The notes beneath the pieces were generated by a model, which saw only the letters and a list, made by a program, of their open reading frames with translations, did no database searches and was not told the origin of the DNA. Both the position numbers and the translations under genes were made by a program. A stretch of 25,649 nt of DNA from a virus: IMG/VR virus record IMGVR_UViG_3300017971_000716, positions 1-25,649 of that record. One strand, written 5' to 3'. This document shows, piece after piece, positions 21,700 through 25,649 of the stretch. How positions within the stretch are numbered: position 1 is the first letter of the stretch; every line of letters begins with the position of its first letter.

Positions 21700-21965
21700 T
21701 AGCAATGACAGTATTTGAAGTATCGACAATAATTGCTTTAATAATTATTGCAATAATATTAGTAATTGTAGGTTATCGCGCTATTACTAGGTATATTCAA
21801 TTGCCAAAGAAAGATACTAAACAAGAATTTGAAATTGAATATCCATTTGCTAACTTCACAGAAGTTGGTAAAGAAGTTAATGTAACTATTGACGGTATAC
21901 AACAAAAAGCTATTATTGTTAAAAAGTATAAAGAAAATAATAGAATTCGTGTAAGGAAGTTGTGA
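21696..21965 (+). CDS. Small membrane protein
   Basis: 89 residues. An N-terminal membrane helix (IIALIIIAIILVIVGYRAIT, about 12-31) is followed by a soluble beta-rich domain (VGKEVNVTIDGIQQKAIIVK) of about 45 residues, which may be an SH3-like barrel. ATGA overlap with the HD gene. Inner membrane, soluble part probably cytoplasmic by the positive-inside rule (Arg/Lys after the helix). Confidence 0.68.
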   Translation: MIAMTVFEVSTIIALIIIAIILVIVGYRAITRYIQLPKKDTKQEFEIEYPFANFTEVGKEVNVTIDGIQQKAIIVKKYKENNRIRVRKL

Positions 21966-22504
21966 TGTATATTTATAAAGTTGGATATAGTGGATATGAT
22001 TATCATCCAGAATGGACATATTCACATTCAATTAAATATTCATATGATGATTTTAAACAAATTGTAAAAGATTGTATAAATGAAATAGCTGTAGATATCA
22101 TTAAAGATGATATCAAACAAAGATATCATGAGTTTATTGAATTTATGAATAACGATTCATATGAAGATTGTGATGAAGATTTTAATATTACTCGTACTGA
22201 TTATGAAGAAGCTATTGATAGTTTCTATAATATTGAATTTTGGACAGAAGATCTTTTTGGTTCAAAAAGATTTGAACAAATAATGATATCAAAAGGTTTT
22301 CAACAATTTGAATATCAGGCAGTGTATATATTACCAGATGAGGATTTAACTAATCCCTCAAAACCTACAAAACGTCGTCGTCAATATCAACGAGATTATG
22401 ATTTCTTTTTAACAATTAAAGAAATTTATGATAGATATTACAATCAAAATCCATGTCCATGGAATTTTGACGAATCGCAATTTAAGAGAAAAATAATAGA
22501 TTGA
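21965..22504 (+). CDS. Hypothetical protein
   Basis: 179 residues from ATG 21965, which shares one base with the preceding stop (TGATG); a GTG one codon earlier is less likely. Acidic, rich in Tyr and Asp (SYDDFKQIVKDCINEIAVDI, DSYEDCDEDFNITRTDYEEA), with a basic patch KPTKRRRQYQRDY near residue 130. No family recognised. Confidence 0.66.
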   Translation: MYIYKVGYSGYDYHPEWTYSHSIKYSYDDFKQIVKDCINEIAVDIIKDDIKQRYHEFIEFMNNDSYEDCDEDFNITRTDYEEAIDSFYNIEFWTEDLFGSKRFEQIMISKGFQQFEYQAVYILPDEDLTNPSKPTKRRRQYQRDYDFFLTIKEIYDRYYNQNPCPWNFDESQFKRKIID

Positions 22505-22539
22505 TTCTTTAAAGAAGTTCATTATTTTTAATATGATGG

Positions 22540-22573
22540 CTTTATTTTTTAATTTTCTCGGTTATATTATTTT
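22540..22573 (+). promoter_or_regulatory. Early/middle-type promoter, copy E (diverged)
   Basis: CTTTATTTT, 12 bases, GTTATATTATTTTA. The downstream GTTATATTAT part is well kept, the upstream part weaker. Gene 52 starts 24 bases downstream, in line with copies C and D. Confidence 0.6.
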
Positions 22574-22597
22574 ACATACCAAAAAGGATTAATTTAT

Positions 22598-23947
22598 ATG
22601 CAACAGTCTCCCGAAATGACTATTACTGAGTTTTTTGATAAAGACTATACTCAGTACGCTTCATATGATGTATATCGCAAAATTGCGAATTATATCGACG
22701 GTCAGAAAATATCTGCTCGTAAAACACTTTATACTGTGATGAAAATTCGCCTCCGTGATCCTAAGAAAGTAAGTCAGTTACAATCAAAGATTTCAGAAGA
22801 AACACAATATCTTCATGGAGAAGGTTCTCTATATGGTGTTATTGTTGGACTTGCTCAAGATTTTCCAGGATCAAATAATCTTCCATTATTGAAACGTGAA
22901 GGTCATTTTGGTGACCGTCTTATTCCCATGGCTTCTGCTAACCGCTATATTTTTACAGCTATGGAACCATGGTTAGAAAAAGTTTTCAGACCTGAAGATA
23001 AACCACTTCTTATTGAACAAGAATTTGAAGGTGATATTATTGAACCTCGATTTTATGTACCAACTATTCCAATGATTCTTGTTAATGGTGCTGAAGGTTT
23101 GGCAACAGGATTTTCACAAAAGATTCTTCCACGAGATCCAAGAAAGCTTGCAAATTATATCAAGAATAAACTTCTTGGTAAAGTTTCTCGATACAATTTC
23201 ATGCCTTATTATGAAGGTTTTGAAGGTACAATCGAGAACACAGAGGGTAACACATTTGTAATGCGTGGTATTATGAAACGAGTAAATACCACTACACTTC
23301 GTATTACTGAAATACCAGTTGGTATGTCATTAGCAGCATATAAAACACATTTAGATAAACTTGAAGATAAGAAAGAAATTAAAGGTTATACTGATCTTTC
23401 TAATGATGGAAAATTCGAGTTTGAAATTGATGTTACTCGTGATACTACACGTCTTAAAACAGATGAAATGTTAATGAGAATGTTAAAACTCATTAAAACT
23501 GAAACTGAAAATATCACAGTTAATGACGAAGATCTTGCTATCTGTAAGTTTGATTGTGCTCAAGATTTATGTGATGAATTTATCATGATTAAACTTGAAT
23601 ACATGCAAAAGCGAAAAGATTATATGATTGATCAACTTATTCAAATGCTTGCTCAATTACAATCAAAACTTTTGTTTGTTAAAGGCGTCATTGATGATAG
23701 TATTAAAACACGAAATAAACCACATGCTCAAGTTGAAAAACAATTAGATTCTATAGAAAAGATAATTAGAGTTAATGGAGATTATTCTTATCTTTTAGGA
23801 ATGCCAATTGGTTCTCTTACTAAGGAAAAATATGATCAACTTAAAAAGCAGATCAAAGAACGTAAAGAAGAATTAGCTGCCCTTAAGAAGAAGACAATTG
23901 AAGAGATGTGGATTGCTGATATTGACGAATTATTAAAGGTAATATAA
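22598..23947 (+). CDS. 52: DNA topoisomerase II medium (cleavage) subunit, T4 gp52-like
   Basis: 449 residues, close to T4 gp52 (442). It is the GyrA/ParC-type breakage-reunion subunit. The catalytic tyrosine is very probably Tyr117 in 'MASANRYIFTAMEPW', with the upstream 'YIDGQKISARKTLYTVM' helix-turn-helix and 'HGEGSLYGVIVGLAQDFPGS' as in type IIA enzymes. 'PTIPMILVNGAEGLATGFS' is the tower-domain entry motif. The C-terminal third is a long coiled coil (about 345-440, with QLIQMLAQLQSKLLFVKGVI) without the GyrA beta-pinwheel, as in T4. It works with the gp39 homologue, 1.6 kb upstream. Ribosome site AAAGGATT. Confidence 0.93.
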   Translation: MQQSPEMTITEFFDKDYTQYASYDVYRKIANYIDGQKISARKTLYTVMKIRLRDPKKVSQLQSKISEETQYLHGEGSLYGVIVGLAQDFPGSNNLPLLKREGHFGDRLIPMASANRYIFTAMEPWLEKVFRPEDKPLLIEQEFEGDIIEPRFYVPTIPMILVNGAEGLATGFSQKILPRDPRKLANYIKNKLLGKVSRYNFMPYYEGFEGTIENTEGNTFVMRGIMKRVNTTTLRITEIPVGMSLAAYKTHLDKLEDKKEIKGYTDLSNDGKFEFEIDVTRDTTRLKTDEMLMRMLKLIKTETENITVNDEDLAICKFDCAQDLCDEFIMIKLEYMQKRKDYMIDQLIQMLAQLQSKLLFVKGVIDDSIKTRNKPHAQVEKQLDSIEKIIRVNGDYSYLLGMPIGSLTKEKYDQLKKQIKERKEELAALKKKTIEEMWIADIDELLKVI

Positions 23948-24162
23948 TGAAACGAGGTTTAGCATATGTACTTTATAGCGAATCTACTGGAAAGTATTTT
24001 TCATATGATATTTTTGATGGGGCGACTAATATAGCGGATGCTAGATTTTATAGAACCGAAACTATAGCACGAGATGCTTTAAGTAATATTTTTAGATATG
24101 AACATCGAGCTAATGCATTGAATGATTACGAAGTCATTCCTGTTGAAGTTCAACACTTGTAA
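23947..24162 (+). CDS. Small hypothetical protein
   Basis: 71 residues (MKRGLAYVLYSESTGKYFSY...), alpha/beta. ATG shares one base with the gene 52 stop (TAATG). Not recognised; no membrane segment or metal site. Confidence 0.64.
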   Translation: MKRGLAYVLYSESTGKYFSYDIFDGATNIADARFYRTETIARDALSNIFRYEHRANALNDYEVIPVEVQHL

Positions 24163-24174
24163 GGAGTAAATAAT

Positions 24175-24468
24175 ATGAATGAAGCTATTAAAAGCCTCAT
24201 TATTCGTACTATTACTGTTATTGTTATTTGTGTAGCATTGCACGTAATGGTTAACACGTATTTTGATTCAGTTGGACCAGCTGTAACTGATGAAATTGCA
24301 CTAAATCAAATGAATGATACAGATAAAGCACATATTGAAATGCGTATGTATAGCAATACTACAAACAATCTTAGGACGTATGGTCCGCCTGTTGCTTATG
24401 GAGCAATAGCGATTATACTCCTGTTCGCACCCGTAAATAAACTAATAAATGAAGGAAAAGAAACATGA
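24175..24468 (+). CDS. Small two-span membrane protein beside the SPFH lipoprotein
   Basis: 97 residues with two membrane helices: about 8-30 (IIRTITVIVICVALHVMVNT) and about 71-87 (PVAYGAIAIILLFAPV). The loop of about 40 residues between them would be periplasmic if both ends are inside, as the basic residues at the ends suggest. Ribosome site AAGGAG. Its stop overlaps the SPFH start by four bases (ATGA), so the two proteins are likely made together and may interact at the inner membrane. Confidence 0.7.
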   Translation: MNEAIKSLIIRTITVIVICVALHVMVNTYFDSVGPAVTDEIALNQMNDTDKAHIEMRMYSNTTNNLRTYGPPVAYGAIAIILLFAPVNKLINEGKET

Positions 24469-25541
24469 GAATGTTTAAAATCCTTGCCCTCGTGGCATTC
24501 GTATCCCTGTTGAGCACATCATGTCGTAAACCGTACGACGTACCACAGTATGAAACTGTTGGTACTTCAGAAACTGCATACCTTATTCCTCTTGAAGGTG
24601 ACAGTGGAAAGCAAGTTAAGCTTGATTCCGCTGCAGCCTATGACAAGATGAAAGTTATGGCAAAACGTATCCAAATTACTAAACGTTGGAATCAAACAGG
24701 TCGTATGGGACATCAAGGTGAATGGATTCCTAACGTTCGTCTTATTAAGGTTGATCGTACTCCTGTAACTCGTGAATGGACAGCTGACAAGAATAAAGGT
24801 ACAAATAAGAAAGATGAAGGTATTTGGGTAGAATCTATGGATTCTATTGAGTTTAGTACAGGAATTAATTGTACTGGTCATATTGAAGAAGCAAATACTT
24901 CTAAATTCCTTTATTACTACAAGGCTAATGCTCTTGCCACAGTAATGGACCAAGAAATTCGTAATAAAATTCAAGAAACTTTGGCTGAATTTGCCGCAGG
25001 TCATGATCTTGATAAGCTCCGTGCTTTGAAGAAAGATATGATCAAAAAGGTGCGTGAAATTGTTATTCCATTCTATGCTGAACGTGGTATCACTATTACT
25101 ACAATCGGTATGTTCGGTGGACTTGAATACAAAAATAAAGACATTCAGAAATCTATTGATGCTGTTTTTGTAGCTCAACAGTTGAAGAATGTTGAAAAGG
25201 CTAAACTTTCCGCAATGGCAGACCAAAAGAAACGTATGGAAGCTGAAGGTAAAGCTGAAGCTGATAAAGCTCGACAAGTTGCTATCGGTAAAGCTGATGC
25301 TGCTCGTCAAGAAGCTCAAGCAATTGCTGATGCTATTGCAATGAAAGCTAAAGCTGAAGCCCAATCCATTGAACTGGTTACTAAGGCACTTAAAGATGCT
25401 CAAAGTAATCCAATGTTCCTAGAGATTAAGAAGCTTGAAGTTGAATCTCAGCGCATTAAGAAATGGAATGGTAGCGTTCCTAGGATGCAGCTCGGTGGAA
25501 CTGCGCCAACTATGATGATGCAGATTCCTGCTGAAAAATAG
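24465..25541 (+). CDS. SPFH/band-7 (prohibitin-like) lipoprotein
   Basis: 358 residues. The N-terminus MRMFKILALVAFVSLLSTSC is a signal peptide ending in a lipobox-like LLSTSC (Cys20), so the protein is probably lipid-anchored. Residues about 35-220 fit an SPFH/band-7 domain (SVxNxR-like 'AKRIQITKRWNQTGR', 'VDRTPVTREW', 'VESMDSIEFSTGINCTGHIE', 'EIVIPFYAERGITITTIGMF'). A long Ala/Lys/Glu-rich coiled coil follows (about 235-305: KAEADKARQVAIGKADAARQ), as in HflC, prohibitin and stomatin, which assemble into large rings in the membrane. Cellular HflK/HflC are anchored by a membrane helix rather than a lipid, so the lipobox is unusual. Function in the phage is unknown: lysis timing, superinfection exclusion and membrane-protease control are all possible. 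Confidence 0.82.
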   Translation: MRMFKILALVAFVSLLSTSCRKPYDVPQYETVGTSETAYLIPLEGDSGKQVKLDSAAAYDKMKVMAKRIQITKRWNQTGRMGHQGEWIPNVRLIKVDRTPVTREWTADKNKGTNKKDEGIWVESMDSIEFSTGINCTGHIEEANTSKFLYYYKANALATVMDQEIRNKIQETLAEFAAGHDLDKLRALKKDMIKKVREIVIPFYAERGITITTIGMFGGLEYKNKDIQKSIDAVFVAQQLKNVEKAKLSAMADQKKRMEAEGKAEADKARQVAIGKADAARQEAQAIADAIAMKAKAEAQSIELVTKALKDAQSNPMFLEIKKLEVESQRIKKWNGSVPRMQLGGTAPTMMMQIPAEK

Positions 25542-25547
25542 TATTTA

Positions 25548-25572
25548 GGGGATCTTCGGATCCCCGTTTATA
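25548..25572 (+). terminator. Rho-independent terminator after the SPFH gene
   Basis: GGGGATC, loop TTCG, GATCCCC (25548-25565): 7 perfect pairs with an extra-stable UUCG loop, then GTTTATAT. It ends the topoisomerase/SPFH block just before the tRNA-like gene. Confidence 0.85.
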
Positions 25573-25647
25573 TCTGAGTGTATAAGGGGCAGGTACATGA
25601 TTCTAGATTCTCTAGTACTGGGTGTTCGAGACATCCCTCAGATACCA
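25572..25647 (+). tRNA. tRNA-like gene with non-canonical anticodon arm
   Basis: Exactly 76 bases. Acceptor strand ATCTGAG (25572-25578) pairs perfectly with CTCAGAT (25637-25643), followed by discriminator A and encoded CCA (25644-25647). T arm GGGTG-TTCGAGA-CATCC (25620-25636) is canonical. D arm is weak (TGTA/TACA around a G-rich loop), and no 5-bp stem with a U33-containing 7-base loop can be drawn at the normal place: the best pairing, TTCTA/TAGTA, has a mismatch and is shifted two bases, and a CTAGA-TTC-TCTAG hairpin competes with it. The region holds a GATTCT-A-GATTCT repeat. By position 34-36 would be AGA, but the stem is not formed, so no amino acid is assigned. It may be a degenerate, edited or unusual tRNA; others may follow beyond the window edge. 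Confidence 0.6.
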
Positions 25648-25649
25648 AA

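Noticed and set aside
24567-25403. 278-residue reading frame antisense to the SPFH gene
   Set aside because: It is a shadow of the repetitive Ala/Lys/Glu codons on the other strand (Ser/Phe/Asn-rich product) and lacks start signals.
1-25649. CRISPR array, insertion sequence or integrase/attachment site
   Set aside because: No regularly spaced repeats, terminal inverted repeats, transposase or integrase motifs were seen.

Overview
The window is a stretch of a T4-superfamily myovirus genome: low G+C, tightly packed, with most neighbouring genes overlapping by 1-14 bases or only a few bases apart. The assignment rests on a recognisable T4-type head cassette (portal gp20, prohead protease gp21, core gp67-like protein, scaffold gp22, major capsid gp23), a gp15-type sheath stabiliser, both T4-type topoisomerase II subunits (gp39, gp52) and copies of the T4 late promoter octamer TATAAATA in front of the structural genes. 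Most genes have clear Shine-Dalgarno sites. The bacterial host cannot be named from this sequence.

Layout. 1-4865 (minus strand): a late operon led by an enlarged gp15 homologue, then a repeat-containing fibre protein and two LamG-like adhesins; the last runs off the left edge. 4866-4973: divergent late promoters. 4974-11147 (plus): portal, acidic protein, gp21, acidic protein, gp67-like protein, gp22, gp23, then strong hairpins. 11273-12312: four small, probably late proteins, two with zinc-ribbon cysteines and two with N-termini resembling capsid-targeting peptides. 12411-13148: a DUF7873-like protein. 13181-13560: an RNA locus holding the most unusual feature, a circularly permuted tRNA gene in which the 3' half (T arm, acceptor strand, encoded CCA) lies upstream of the 5' half (acceptor strand, D arm). 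13665-18766: small accessory genes, including three unrelated proteins sharing an N-terminal GFVSNSSSSSF-type motif, a nicotinate phosphoribosyltransferase, a putative phage metallopeptidase and an Nmad5-like protein. 18892-23947: topoisomerase II subunits flanking a (p)ppGpp-hydrolase-like HD protein. 23947-25541: small membrane protein and SPFH/band-7 lipoprotein. The window ends with a second tRNA-like gene (25572-25647) whose anticodon arm is non-canonical.

Two promoter classes are visible. Structural genes have TATAAATA late promoters. Five accessory or replication transcripts start from another conserved element, CTATACTTT-N12-GTTATWTTAT, with exactly the same spacing each time, which suggests one early/middle regulon covering the DUF7873-like gene, the SSSSS-motif genes, pncB, gp39 and gp52. 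The tRNA locus lies between the late and early/middle blocks, between two hairpins. All functional assignments come from motif recognition and remembered family features; no database search was run.
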